From Croceimicrobium sp965658275 (lineage in GTDB: Bacteria; Bacteroidota; Bacteroidia; Flavobacteriales; Schleiferiaceae), in the NCBI GenBank assembly GCA_965658275.1, contig CBFHRN010000034.1, forward strand, positions 1 through 23,004: DNA of 23,004 bases, given 5' to 3'. The position numbers and the translations under genes are program-made. The notes under the pieces are model-generated. The model was given only the letters and a program-made list of their open reading frames with translations. It ran no database searches and was not told the origin of the DNA. Shown here one piece after another: positions 1 to 8,022 of the stretch (positions are counted from its first letter, which is position 1; each line of letters starts with the position of its first letter).

Positions 1-2219
1 AGATTGTCATGAATCTCAAAATTTCCAGTTGTCGAAGCACTGCTGCTATTCTGGATTTTCTTAAACCTACTGGGTGGCTGACTTGCTTGTCTCGTTGCGC
101 TGCCTTGAGGTTTGGGGCTTCGCCTACCCGTAGAGCTAGGTTTTCGGTGGGAACCAAAATTAGATTTGCCGCTTGCCTCTCCTGGACTAGAACTACCTCG
201 TTTAAAACCATGAATTTCTTCTGGTGATAAAAAGGGGCTAAACTCAGGGATACTTTGACTTATATATTGGTCGTCTATTTCTTCTAAAAAGCGAGATGGC
301 TCGCAGTCGATTAGTTTCCCCCAGCGGTAACGCATTTGAGCGTAGGTAAGATAGGCCTGCTTTTCAGCTCTGGTAAGCGCAACATAAAATAAACGGCGTT
401 CCTCTTCCAAGTCGGCTCTGCTGTTAACGGTGAGCATGCTCGGGAAAAGATTTTCTTCCATGCCTACTATAAATACAACTGGGAATTCGAGGCCTTTAGC
501 CAAGTGAATGGTCATTAAGGATACCTTGTTCCGATCGTTCGGATCGTCTTTGTCTTGATCTGTTAGTAAGGCAACATCTTGCATGAAGCCTTCTAGTTTG
601 GGATTTCCGTTTTCAACTTCAGCTTGGCCTTCCACAAAATCCTTCACAGAATTGAGGAGCTCTTCAATATTTTCAACCCGGCTTACTCCCTCAGGAGTTT
701 TGTCCTCCGTGAGATTACGCATGAGTCCGGAAGTCTTGGAAATTTGATTTACGACTTCAAAGGCATCTTCTCTTTCCGCAAGAATCCGGTAGGAGTCAAT
801 TTTAGTAACAAAGTCCTTCAGTTTATTAGTAGCGCCTCGATTTAATCCAAGGTCTGGGTAGAAGTCAATATTGTGTAAGATGTCCCAAATGGATTTACCT
901 TCTTGGTTGGCTTTAACGGTTAGTTTTTCAACCGTGCTGTCACCAATTCCACGTTTTGGGTAATTAATAATTCGGCGAAGAGCTTCTTCATCTTTAGGGT
1001 TTATGGACAATCGGCAATAGGCCAGTAAGTCTTTTACTTCCTTCCGTTGATAGAAGGATAGACCGCCATAAATACGGTAAGGGATATTCTTACGCCGCAA
1101 ATTATCCTCCATAGCCCTACTTTGGGCATTCGTTCGATAGAGAATGGCGAACTCGGAATAATCTAAATGATCATTCATCTGTTTGTCGAAGATGGTGCGA
1201 GCTACATAGGCCCCTTCGTCTGAGTCACTAACCGTTTTATAGATGATAATTTTTTCTCCACCATCGTTTTCGGTGAAAACGTTTTTAGGTAGCTGGTTCT
1301 TATTTTTCGCAATTAGGCTATTGGCAGCCCCTACGATGTTTTTGGTGCTCCGGTAATTTTGTTCCAGTTTGTAGACTTGTACATCGTCGTAGTCTCGCTG
1401 GAAGTTTAAAATGTTCTGAATGTTCGCCCCACGGAAAGCATAAATACTTTGGGCATCGTCACCCACCACACAGATATTTTGAAAACGATTGGCCAGTGCC
1501 TTTACTATTAAATACTGGGCGTGGTTCGTATCCTGATACTCATCCACCAAAATATAGCGGAAGCGATCTTGGTACTTAGCAAGAACTTCTGGAAAATTTC
1601 TGAGAATTAAATAGGTGTTGAGCAAGATGTCGTCGAAGTCCATGGCTCCCGCTCTGAAATTCTTTTCATTATAAGAATTAAAGATGTCGCCAAGCTGAGG
1701 CATTCGTGCGGCGGCATCTTGTTCTTGCAAATCAGGAGAATTAAAATATTCCCGTGGGGTGATAAGTCCATTTTTAAAGGAAGATATTCGACGAGCTACA
1801 TTTCCTACCTTATATATTTCCTTGTCCAGCTTTAGCTCTTTTATAACATTGGAAACAGCCTTTTTGGAATCTTCAGCATCATATATTGTAAAATTTGAAG
1901 GGTAGCCTAGTAAATGACCTTCGACACGAAGAATTCTAGCGAAAACGGAGTGGAAGGTGCCCATCCAAATATTTTTCGCTTCGGAGGCTCCAACGATGGT
2001 GCCGATTCGCTCTTTCATTTCGCGAGCGGCTTTGTTGGTAAAAGTGAGTGAAAGGATATTAAAAGGGTCCACATTTTTCTCAGCCATTAAATAGGCTATC
2101 CGCATCGTAAGCACCCGAGTTTTACCGGAGCCCGCTCCTGCTATAACCATAATGGGTCCGTCCGTCGCTTCTACCGCAGCTTTCTGCGCTGGGTTTAATC
2201 CTTCCAAAAAATTACTCAC
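1..2219 (-). CDS. uvrD: UvrD/PcrA/Rep-family superfamily 1 DNA helicase, C-terminus cut by window edge
   Basis: ATP-dependent 3'-5' DNA helicase of superfamily 1A, expected to act in nucleotide-excision and mismatch repair and in clearing proteins from DNA. 739 codons are visible and the frame is still open at position 1. Seen: Q-motif region LNPAQ (residues 8-12), Walker A GAGSGKT (28-34), motif Ia LTFTNKAA, motif II DEYQDT from D226, motif III GDDAQSIYAFRGA, motif IV QNYRST, and motif VI VALTRAEK with R617. After about residue 650 the chain becomes rich in Ser, Pro, Gly and Arg, the variable linker typical before the C-terminal tail of PcrA/UvrD. The start is taken as GTG at 2219; an in-frame TTG at 2228 is the only other option, because a stop lies at 2238-2240. 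UvrD versus PcrA naming cannot be settled from the sequence. Confident of family. Confidence 0.95.
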   Translation of the reverse strand, partial: MSNFLEGLNPAQKAAVEATDGPIMVIAGAGSGKTRVLTMRIAYLMAEKNVDPFNILSLTFTNKAAREMKERIGTIVGASEAKNIWMGTFHSVFARILRVEGHLLGYPSNFTIYDAEDSKKAVSNVIKELKLDKEIYKVGNVARRISSFKNGLITPREYFNSPDLQEQDAAARMPQLGDIFNSYNEKNFRAGAMDFDDILLNTYLILRNFPEVLAKYQDRFRYILVDEYQDTNHAQYLIVKALANRFQNICVVGDDAQSIYAFRGANIQNILNFQRDYDDVQVYKLEQNYRSTKNIVGAANSLIAKNKNQLPKNVFTENDGGEKIIIYKTVSDSDEGAYVARTIFDKQMNDHLDYSEFAILYRTNAQSRAMEDNLRRKNIPYRIYGGLSFYQRKEVKDLLAYCRLSINPKDEEALRRIINYPKRGIGDSTVEKLTVKANQEGKSIWDILHNIDFYPDLGLNRGATNKLKDFVTKIDSYRILAEREDAFEVVNQISKTSGLMRNLTEDKTPEGVSRVENIEELLNSVKDFVEGQAEVENGNPKLEGFMQDVALLTDQDKDDPNDRNKVSLMTIHLAKGLEFPVVFIVGMEENLFPSMLTVNSRADLEEERRLFYVALTRAEKQAYLTYAQMRYRWGKLIDCEPSRFLEEIDDQYISQSIPEFSPFLSPEEIHGFKRGSSSPGEASGKSNFGSHRKPSSTGRRSPKPQGSATRQASQPPSRFKKIQNSSSASTTGNFEIHDN

Positions 2220-2240
2220 GCTTGTCAAAAAATTAGCTTA

Positions 2241-2271
2241 CAAAGGTGGCGAGAAAATGGTTAGGGGGCAA
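2241..2271 (-). promoter_or_regulatory. possible weak promoter for the UvrD-type helicase gene
   Basis: Read on the minus strand, CACCTTTG (2248-2241) is a one-mismatch version of the Bacteroidota -7 box TAnnTTTG, and TTG (2271-2269) lies 20 bases upstream at the -33 position. It sits about 21 bases before the GTG start. The match is imperfect, so this is an inference. The rest of 2220-2392 shows nothing else I can support. Confidence 0.3.
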
Positions 2272-2392
2272 GTTTATTAATGAACAGTCAGAATGTGAAT
2301 GGTGATCCTAGAGCACGTGGTAGGATTCCTTGGTAATCCAAAATTTTAAAGGATACAGTTTATGCAGGTTAGAATTAATTCCCGACTCCTAA

Positions 2393-3070
2393 TTATTCGC
2401 CCAATAAGCTCAAGAAACCAACAGAGAGGGACCAGTTGTGGTAGTTTATGGTTTCAGAGGGAAGGTTTGAGCGAATACCTTCGAAGGTAAAAGACATTAA
2501 GCTGAGCTGGCCACCTATACTAATATGTACTTTCTGATTTACGGGTATCAGGAAGTCAGCCCCTGTGAGCAAGCAATAATTAGATGCCAGAGTACCAGAC
2601 ATTATAGTGGTGCTTGGAGTTTTGATACCCCTACTATTTCTTGTGGTTAAAGTTGCGTAGCCATACCCTAGAGATATAGAAGGTTGGAATGCGATGCTCT
2701 CCGGATCCTTCTGGGCATGCATAAAAAGACCTGCATAAAGAGCGCCACTGTAAATTGATCCCGCGGGGTGAGCGACAATTGCATTAGGGTTGCCGCTGAT
2801 TTCAAAGCTTGCAGTGGGGGTGGGAACTTCACTTCGTACTAATTGCCCACCTATATTAATACCGAAGGGTAGACCTTTAAAAAAGTATTGGTAGTTGTAG
2901 GTTACTCCCAGTCCCATTCCGTGGACTGAATAACGGTCTTCGATGAAATGGTTTGTATCCATTGGCGCGTGAACCGAAAATTTTAAGGAGTGATTGGTGC
3001 CCAATTCTTCTTGGGCGGCAAGCCAAACTGACATAAGCATAAGGATGCCGAATAAGGAGTAGCGAATCAT
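2393..3070 (-). CDS. Exported protein of unknown function, probable small outer-membrane beta-barrel
   Basis: I do not recognise a named family. The 225-residue product begins with a clear Sec signal peptide: MIRY, then a hydrophobic core of about 14 residues, with likely cleavage after A18-A19 just before Q20, a common pattern in Bacteroidota. There is no lipobox Cys, so it is not a lipoprotein. The mature part has no long hydrophobic helix but many short segments of alternating polar and hydrophobic residues rich in Gly and aromatics (for example GVTYNYQYFF, FGINIGGQLV, SISLGYGYATL, HISIGGQLSLMSF, WSLSVGF), as expected of outer-membrane strands. The PorT-like or OmpA-beta-barrel-like superfamily is a guess from composition. 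It has its own transcription direction, opposite to the ribosomal block, and is 173 bases upstream of the helicase on the same strand. No terminator is evident between them. Confidence 0.75.
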   Translation of the reverse strand: MIRYSLFGILMLMSVWLAAQEELGTNHSLKFSVHAPMDTNHFIEDRYSVHGMGLGVTYNYQYFFKGLPFGINIGGQLVRSEVPTPTASFEISGNPNAIVAHPAGSIYSGALYAGLFMHAQKDPESIAFQPSISLGYGYATLTTRNSRGIKTPSTTIMSGTLASNYCLLTGADFLIPVNQKVHISIGGQLSLMSFTFEGIRSNLPSETINYHNWSLSVGFLSLLGE

Positions 3071-3325
3071 GAGTTATTGCTTTTAATGCTTCAATAATAT
3101 GGAATGGAGAGATTGGCTAAAAGGAATAGGAGTTTACTAAACGCTTAAGTTCTGTTAGGGTTACTATAGAAGTCATTTGCTCAAAAAGAAAATTAGGGCT
3201 TTGCTCCTTTTGGGATACTGCTGCTTGGATTTCATTTTTAACCTTAAAAAAGTACTGATCGCAAGATTCTCTATCCCAGTGATTAAGCTATCATGAAAAT
3301 TCCTAAAACATTTTTTTTGAAGGCC

Positions 3326-3355
3326 TTGCTACATTACTGAATTGTTCTACATTTG
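3326..3355 (+). promoter_or_regulatory. Bacteroidota-type promoter of the rpsL-rplQ block
   Basis: TACATTTG at 3348-3355 is an exact match to the Bacteroidota primary-sigma -7 consensus TAnnTTTG. A -33 TTG lies at 3326-3328, giving a 19-base spacer. Transcription would begin near 3359-3362, leaving an untranslated leader of about 50 bases. No other site upstream of rpsL fits as well. Consensus is established knowledge; use of this site is inferred. Confidence 0.75.
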
Positions 3356-3359
3356 CAGT

Positions 3360-3375
3360 CCCCAAAAAAGCGGGG
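3360..3375 (+). promoter_or_regulatory. Short GC hairpin at the predicted 5' end of the ribosomal mRNA
   Basis: CCCC (3360-3363) can pair with GGGG (3372-3375) across the 8-base loop AAAAAAGC. It falls on the expected transcription start, so the mRNA would open with this stem, followed by an A+U-rich stretch up to the rpsL start. The four-pair stem is too short for a terminator; a role in 5' end protection or start-site selection is only inferred. Confidence 0.45.
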
Positions 3376-3409
3376 TTTATATTTTATTAATAGCTATATA
3401 TAAAGGTGT

Positions 3410-3790
3410 ATGCCAACGATTCAGCAACTAGTACGGAAAGGTCGTACTAAGATTACTAAGAAGAGTAAGTCTGCCGCATTGCAGTCTTCACCACAGCGTC
3501 GTGGAGTATGTACGCGTGTGTATACCACCACTCCAAAGAAGCCTAACTCAGCCATGCGTAAGGTAGCGAGGGTGCGTTTAACCAATGGAAATGAGGTGAA
3601 TGCCTACATTCCTGGAGAAGGTCACAACTTACAAGAACACAGTATCGTATTGGTACGTGGTGGTCGTGTAAAAGACTTACCAGGTGTGCGTTATCACATC
3701 GTGCGTGGAGCACTCGATACCGCTGGTGTAAATGGTCGTATGCAACGTCGTTCTAAGTACGGTGCAAAACGTCCTAAGGACAAAAAATAA
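3410..3790 (+). CDS. rpsL: Small ribosomal subunit protein uS12
   Basis: Protein of the 30S decoding centre that monitors codon-anticodon pairing. The 126 residues match the usual bacterial length. The PKKPNSA motif carries K43 and the RVKDLPGVRYH loop carries K88 followed by D89; both lysines are the streptomycin-sensitive wild-type residues, and D89 is the position that is methylthiolated in E. coli. First gene of the block, about 50 bases after the predicted transcription start. AAGGTG stands only one base before ATG, too close to act as a normal Shine-Dalgarno. rpsG follows after 22 bases. Confidence 0.98.
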   Translation: MPTIQQLVRKGRTKITKKSKSAALQSSPQRRGVCTRVYTTTPKKPNSAMRKVARVRLTNGNEVNAYIPGEGHNLQEHSIVLVRGGRVKDLPGVRYHIVRGALDTAGVNGRMQRRSKYGAKRPKDKK

Positions 3791-3795
3791 TCTTT

Positions 3796-3802
3796 AAAGG
3801 AG
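3796..3802 (+). promoter_or_regulatory. Shine-Dalgarno sequence before rpsG
   Basis: AAAGGAG ends 10 bases before the rpsG ATG. It is notable because most genes in this block have no such sequence, as usual in Bacteroidota, where the 16S rRNA tail is largely masked on the ribosome. Confidence 0.65.
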
Positions 3803-3812
3803 AAAAAGTCTC

Positions 3813-4286
3813 ATGAGAAAGGCAAGAGCTAAAAAAAGACCATTGTTACCAGATCCACGTTTCGGTGAAACCTTGGTAACTCGTTTTGTAAATATGATGA
3901 TGCTAGACGGTAAGAAGTCTGTTTCTTACCGCATTTTCTACGATGCCATTGATATTGTGTCTGAGAAGACCGGTGAGGGAAATGGATTAGAGTTGTGGAA
4001 AGAAGCTTTAAATAATGTAATGCCACATGTGGAGGTTCGCTCTAAGCGTGTTGGTGGTGCTACCTTCCAGATTCCAGTTCAGATTCGTCCAGACCGCAAA
4101 GTTTCTGTAGCCATGAAATGGTTAATCTCTTATGCTCGCAAGCGTAATGAGAAATCAATGGCTATGCGCTTAGCTTCTGAAATCATGGCTGCGGCTAAAG
4201 AAGAAGGTGCAGCGGTTAAGAAGCGTTTGGATACTCATAAAATGGCAGAGGCTAATAAGGCGTTTGCGCACTTTGGTCGATTCTAA
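3813..4286 (+). CDS. rpsG: Small ribosomal subunit protein uS7
   Basis: Primary binder of the 3' major domain of 16S rRNA that nucleates assembly of the 30S head and lines the exit site. 157 residues, normal for bacteria. Recognised from the start MRKARAKKR, the PDPRFG segment, the KSVSYRIFYDAID helix, the conserved PHVEVRSKRVGGATFQIPV stretch (about residues 70-88) and the Ala/Lys-rich helical C-terminus ending FAHFGRF. Second gene of the str cluster, with a clear Shine-Dalgarno site, and 24 bases before fusA. In E. coli this protein represses its own operon; I see no comparable rpsL-rpsG spacer structure here, since the spacer is only 22 bases. Confidence 0.98.
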   Translation: MRKARAKKRPLLPDPRFGETLVTRFVNMMMLDGKKSVSYRIFYDAIDIVSEKTGEGNGLELWKEALNNVMPHVEVRSKRVGGATFQIPVQIRPDRKVSVAMKWLISYARKRNEKSMAMRLASEIMAAAKEEGAAVKKRLDTHKMAEANKAFAHFGRF

Positions 4287-4310
4287 ATTTCCTAAACGGA
4301 CGATAAAATC

Positions 4311-6410
4311 ATGGCAAAAAGAGATTTAAAATACACTCGTAACATTGGTATCGCCGCTCATATTGACGCGGGTAAGACGACCACTACAGAGCGTATCCTA
4401 TATTACGGTGGTGTGAGCCACAAGATTGGTGAAGTACACGATGGTGCGGCTACCATGGACTGGATGGAGCAAGAGCAAGAACGTGGTATTACCATTACCT
4501 CTGCTGCTACCACTCTAAATTGGCCTTACCGTGGTGATAATTACCATATCAACATTATTGATACTCCAGGACACGTTGACTTTACGGTAGAAGTAAACCG
4601 TTCATTACGTGTTTTAGATGGATTAGTATTCTTGTTCTCTGCTGTAGACGGCGTTGAGCCTCAGTCAGAGACCAACTGGCGTTTAGCAAATAACTACAAT
4701 GTACCTCGTATCGGATTCGTTAACAAAATGGACCGTCAGGGTGCTGACTTCCTTAATGTTTGTGCTCAGGTAAAAGAAATGTTAGGTTCACATGCCTTAC
4801 CACTTCAGTTACCGATCGGAGCGGAAGCAGACTTTAAAGGGGTAGTTGATCTTATTAACTTCCGCGGTATCGTTTGGAACGAAGATGATATGGGTATGAC
4901 CTTTAACGAGGTTGAGATTCCTGCTGACATGTTAGACGAAGCTACTGAATACCGTGAGAAATTATTAGAAGCTGTAGCCGAGTTCGATGATACTTTGATG
5001 GAAAAGTATTTCGAGGATGCAGATTCTTTGACCGAGCGTGAAATCTTGGACGCTTTGCGTGAGGCAACTATCGCCAACAAAGTGGTTCCTATGATGTGTG
5101 GTTCTGCCTTTAAAAACAAAGGTGTGCAAGCCATGCTAGATATGGTAATGGAATTAATGCCTGCGCCAGTTGATATCGAAGCTATTGTAGGTACAAACCC
5201 AAACACAGAGGCAGAAGAAAAACGTAAGCCTTCTTTCGACGAGCCTTTTAGTGCGCTTGCTTTTAAGATTGCTACTGACCCATTCGTAGGTCGTTTGTGT
5301 TTTACGCGTGCCTATTCAGGTGTTCTTCCTTCTGGTTCTTATGTATTAAACACACGTACCGGTAAGAAAGAGCGTATCTCTCGTATCTTCCAAATGCACG
5401 CGAACAAGCAAAATCAGATTGATGAGCTTGGTGCGGGTGATATTGGTGCATTAGTAGGATTTAAGGACATCAAAACTGGTGATACCCTTTGTGCTGAAAA
5501 TGCTCCTATTGTTTTAGAATCTATGGACTTCCCAGAGCCAGTAATTGGATTAGCGGTTGAGCCTAAGTCAAAAGCAGACGTGGATAAAATGGGTATGGCC
5601 TTAGCTAAGTTAGCTGAAGAGGACCCAACCTTCCGTGTTCATACTGATGAAGATACAGGTCAAACTGTAATCTCAGGTATGGGTGAACTTCACTTAGATA
5701 TTTTGATCGACCGTATGCGTCGTGAGTTTAAGGTAGAGGTAAACCAAGGTGCACCTCAAGTTTCTTACAAAGAAGCAATCAACGGTTCTGTGGATCACCG
5801 CGAGGTGTACAAGAAGCAGACTGGTGGTCGTGGTAAGTTTGCGGACATTATCGTAACTATTGAAGCAAGCGATTCAGAGCAACCTGGACTTGTATTCGTA
5901 AACGAGGTAAAAGGTGGTAACGTTCCTAAGGAATTTATCCCATCGGTAGAGAAAGGATTCAAAGAAGCTATGACTACTGGTGTTCTTGCCGGATACCCTG
6001 TAGATAGTTTGAAGGTTACTTTGAAGGATGGTTCTTTCCACCCTGTGGATTCGGATCAACTTTCATTTGAGGTTGCGGCTAAGATGGCGTTCCGTCATGC
6101 CGTTCCCAAAGCTAATCCAGTACTATTAGAGCCTATTATGAAACTGGAAGTTTTAACTCCAGAGGAATATATGGGTGATATCGTAGGTGACTTAAACCGC
6201 CGTCGTGGTGTAGTAGAAGGTATGGGTGACCGTAGCAACTCAAAGGTAATTAAGGCGAAAGTGCCATTATCTGAGATGTTTGGTTATGTAACCGACTTAC
6301 GCACTAACTCTTCAGGTCGTGCGACTTCTACAATGGAATTTTCTCACTTTGATGAAGCTCCAAAGGGAATAGCAGATGAGGTTATTGCAAAAGTTAAGGG
6401 TAACGATTAA
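4311..6410 (+). CDS. fusA: Translation elongation factor G
   Basis: GTPase that drives tRNA-mRNA translocation and, with ribosome recycling factor, splits the ribosome. The 699 residues are typical. The G domain shows G1 AHIDAGKTTT (K22), the switch region RGITIT (58-63), G3 DTPGH (84-88) and G4 NKMD (138-141), with G5 CGSAFKNKG near residue 265. Domains II-V follow, with the domain IV signature around KQTGGRGKFADI and the C-terminal domain V segment MGDIVGDLNRRRG. Both key elements, the P-loop Lys and the switch II His (H88), are intact. It is the canonical translocation type rather than a divergent paralogue. Unlike in E. coli, tuf does not follow; rpsJ begins 15 bases downstream. Confidence 0.98.
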   Translation: MAKRDLKYTRNIGIAAHIDAGKTTTTERILYYGGVSHKIGEVHDGAATMDWMEQEQERGITITSAATTLNWPYRGDNYHINIIDTPGHVDFTVEVNRSLRVLDGLVFLFSAVDGVEPQSETNWRLANNYNVPRIGFVNKMDRQGADFLNVCAQVKEMLGSHALPLQLPIGAEADFKGVVDLINFRGIVWNEDDMGMTFNEVEIPADMLDEATEYREKLLEAVAEFDDTLMEKYFEDADSLTEREILDALREATIANKVVPMMCGSAFKNKGVQAMLDMVMELMPAPVDIEAIVGTNPNTEAEEKRKPSFDEPFSALAFKIATDPFVGRLCFTRAYSGVLPSGSYVLNTRTGKKERISRIFQMHANKQNQIDELGAGDIGALVGFKDIKTGDTLCAENAPIVLESMDFPEPVIGLAVEPKSKADVDKMGMALAKLAEEDPTFRVHTDEDTGQTVISGMGELHLDILIDRMRREFKVEVNQGAPQVSYKEAINGSVDHREVYKKQTGGRGKFADIIVTIEASDSEQPGLVFVNEVKGGNVPKEFIPSVEKGFKEAMTTGVLAGYPVDSLKVTLKDGSFHPVDSDQLSFEVAAKMAFRHAVPKANPVLLEPIMKLEVLTPEEYMGDIVGDLNRRRGVVEGMGDRSNSKVIKAKVPLSEMFGYVTDLRTNSSGRATSTMEFSHFDEAPKGIADEVIAKVKGND

Positions 6411-6425
6411 GATTTTATTAGAAAG

Positions 6426-6731
6426 ATGAGTCAGAAAATTCGCATTAAATTAAAGTCATACGACCACAACTTAGTAGATAAGTCTGCTGAGAAGATCGTT
6501 AAGACTGTAAAGAGTACCGGTGCTATCGTTAATGGTCCAATTCCATTGCCAACCAATAAGCGTATTTACACCGTATTGCGTTCTCCTCACGTAAACAAGA
6601 AGTCACGTGAGCAATTCCAACTTTCTTCTTTCAAGCGCTTGTTAGATATCTACAGTTCTTCATCTAAGACGATTGACGCCTTGATGAAGTTGGAGCTACC
6701 AAGTGGAGTAGAAGTTGAGATTAAAGTTTGA
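6426..6731 (+). CDS. rpsJ: Small ribosomal subunit protein uS10
   Basis: 30S head protein that also serves as NusE, the partner of NusB and NusG in transcription antitermination. 101 residues, the usual size. The start QKIRIKLKSYDHNLVD, the loop segment GPIPLPTNKRIYTVLRSPHVNKKSREQF and the end LPSGVEVEIKV are characteristic. First gene of the S10 cluster, but here it follows fusA by only 15 bases with no promoter-like site, so it is probably read from the rpsL promoter. The start is preceded by TTAGAAAG rather than a Shine-Dalgarno. Confidence 0.98.
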   Translation: MSQKIRIKLKSYDHNLVDKSAEKIVKTVKSTGAIVNGPIPLPTNKRIYTVLRSPHVNKKSREQFQLSSFKRLLDIYSSSSKTIDALMKLELPSGVEVEIKV

Positions 6732-6763
6732 TAGAATAGTATTAATTATAAATTGATTGTCAA

Positions 6764-7390
6764 ATGCCTGGAATGATCGGTAAAAAGATCGGGATGACAA
6801 GCCTCTTTGACGAAAACGGTAAAAATTTACCGTGTACCGTCATCGAAGTAGAGCCCAACGTGGTAACCCAGATCAAGTCAGCGGAGACTGACGGTTATGA
6901 AGCCGTACAAATCGGTTTCGGAGAAAAGAAAGAGAAAGCTACTACAGCTGCTCTAACCGGACACTTTAAGAAAGCAGGGGTTACTCCTCGCACAAAGTTA
7001 AAGGAGTTCGCTTTAGACGGTTACACAGTAGAATTAAAGGAAGGTGCTGAAATCAGCATCGACCAATTTGTATCTGAAGGAGAGTTCGTTGATGTAAGCG
7101 GAACTTCTAAAGGTAAAGGATTCCAAGGGGTTGTGAAGCGTCACGGCTTCGGTGGTGTAGGTCAAGCTACCCACGGTCAGCACAACCGTTTACGTGCACC
7201 TGGTTCTATTGGTGCAGGTTCAGATCCTTCTCGTGTATTTAAAGGAATGCGTATGGCCGGTCGTATGGGCGGTGAAACTACTGTTGTAGAGAACTTACGT
7301 GTTATTAAGGTGGATGCTGAGAAGAATCTATTAGTTGTTAAGGGGTCAGTTCCTGGTCCTAAGAACTCAATCGTAATAATCACCAAGTAA
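6764..7390 (+). CDS. rplC: Large ribosomal subunit protein uL3
   Basis: Early-assembling 50S protein whose long loop reaches the peptidyl transferase centre. 208 residues, normal. Seen: N-terminal MIGKKIGMTSLFDENG, the VSGTSKGKGFQGVVKRHGF segment, and the loop ATHGQHNRLRAPGSIGAG ending in RVFKGMRMAGRMGG. The Gln that PrmB methylates in E. coli (within GSIGQ) is Ala151 here. Its stop overlaps the rplD start as TAATG, implying translational coupling. The 32-base A+T-rich spacer before it is one of the longer gaps in the block but shows no promoter motif. Confidence 0.98.
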   Translation: MPGMIGKKIGMTSLFDENGKNLPCTVIEVEPNVVTQIKSAETDGYEAVQIGFGEKKEKATTAALTGHFKKAGVTPRTKLKEFALDGYTVELKEGAEISIDQFVSEGEFVDVSGTSKGKGFQGVVKRHGFGGVGQATHGQHNRLRAPGSIGAGSDPSRVFKGMRMAGRMGGETTVVENLRVIKVDAEKNLLVVKGSVPGPKNSIVIITK

Positions 7391-8019
7391 TGGAATTAGC
7401 AGTATTAGATAGTAAAGGTAAAGACACCGGTCGCAAGGTGACTTTAGCTGATGATTTATTCGCGATTGAGCCTAATGATCATGCTTTATACTTAGATGTT
7501 AAGCAGTATTTGGCCAATCAGCGTCAAGGTACTCACAAGGCCAAGGAGCGTGCCGAGGTGTCTCGTACTACCAAGAAGTTCTTCCGTCAAAAGGGAACAG
7601 GTAATGCACGTGTAGGTTCTTTAAAGAGTCCAGTTCAACGTGGTGGTGGTACTGTATTTGGTCCACGTCCTCGCAACTACGGTTTTAAACTTAACAAGAA
7701 GTTAAAAGCTTTGGCTCGTCGTTCTGCTTTAAGTCAGAAGGCTGCTGAAAGCAATATCGTAGTACTAGAAAGCTTAAGTATGGAGGCTCCTAGCACCAAA
7801 AATTACTTGCAAATCCTAACCGCGTTAGGGCTTCAAGACAAAAAATCTTTGGTAGTGCTTGGTGAGTCAAATAAAGCTGTATATTTGTCGTCCCGAAATT
7901 TTAAGGGTTCTAATGTTCTAACTGCTTCAGAGATAAACACTTACGCTGTTTTGAATGCACAAACAGTGGTTTTAACTGAAGATTCATTAGAAAAGCTTGA
8001 AACTGTTTTAAGAAAGTAG
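7390..8019 (+). CDS. rplD: Large ribosomal subunit protein uL4
   Basis: 50S protein whose extended loop lines the peptide exit tunnel next to uL22. 209 residues. The loop with KGTGNARVGSLKSPVQRGGGTVFGP lies around residues 70-94, and the globular part ends VVLTEDSLEKLETVLRK. In E. coli uL4 represses the S10 operon through a leader hairpin; no equivalent leader exists here because rpsJ follows fusA closely. The start shares one base with the rplC stop. Loop residues look ordinary, with no sign of macrolide-type alteration that I can judge. Confidence 0.97.
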   Translation: MELAVLDSKGKDTGRKVTLADDLFAIEPNDHALYLDVKQYLANQRQGTHKAKERAEVSRTTKKFFRQKGTGNARVGSLKSPVQRGGGTVFGPRPRNYGFKLNKKLKALARRSALSQKAAESNIVVLESLSMEAPSTKNYLQILTALGLQDKKSLVVLGESNKAVYLSSRNFKGSNVLTASEINTYAVLNAQTVVLTEDSLEKLETVLRK

Positions 8020-8022
8020 ACC

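Larger units (their letters stand above)
3071..3409. other. Intergenic region between divergent genes; promoter and leader of the ribosomal block
   Basis: 339 bases without a credible coding frame. The right-hand end holds the rpsL promoter and a short 5' hairpin (separate entries). For the leftward gene, TATTATTG (3099-3092, minus strand) resembles a -7 box with one mismatch, but no -33 element stands at the right distance, so I do not call a promoter. The middle (about 3120-3310) is A+T-rich and shows no repeat, RNA gene or strong stem that I can support. Confidence 0.6.

Noticed and set aside
624..845. 73-codon plus-strand frame within the helicase gene
   Set aside because: It is antisense to a region encoding a continuous, conserved helicase; the composition is not protein-like and there is no start signal.
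2323..2339. GGATT/AATCC inverted repeat in the gap upstream of the helicase
   Set aside because: Only five pairs, no T-tract on the minus side, and not placed like a terminator for the 2393-3070 gene, so it is probably chance.
3404..3409. AAGGTG before rpsL as a Shine-Dalgarno site
   Set aside because: It is immediately next to the ATG, too close for pairing with the 16S rRNA tail.
4805..5206. 133-codon open frame on the minus strand inside fusA
   Set aside because: It lies wholly within the EF-G gene, is Ser/Ile-rich with no recognisable domain, and is explained by the codon use of the real gene on the other strand.
6732..6763. Spacer between rpsJ and rplC as a site for an internal promoter or an L4-type leader
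   Set aside because: It is only 32 bases, A+T-rich, with no TAnnTTTG and no stem; too short for an S10-type leader.
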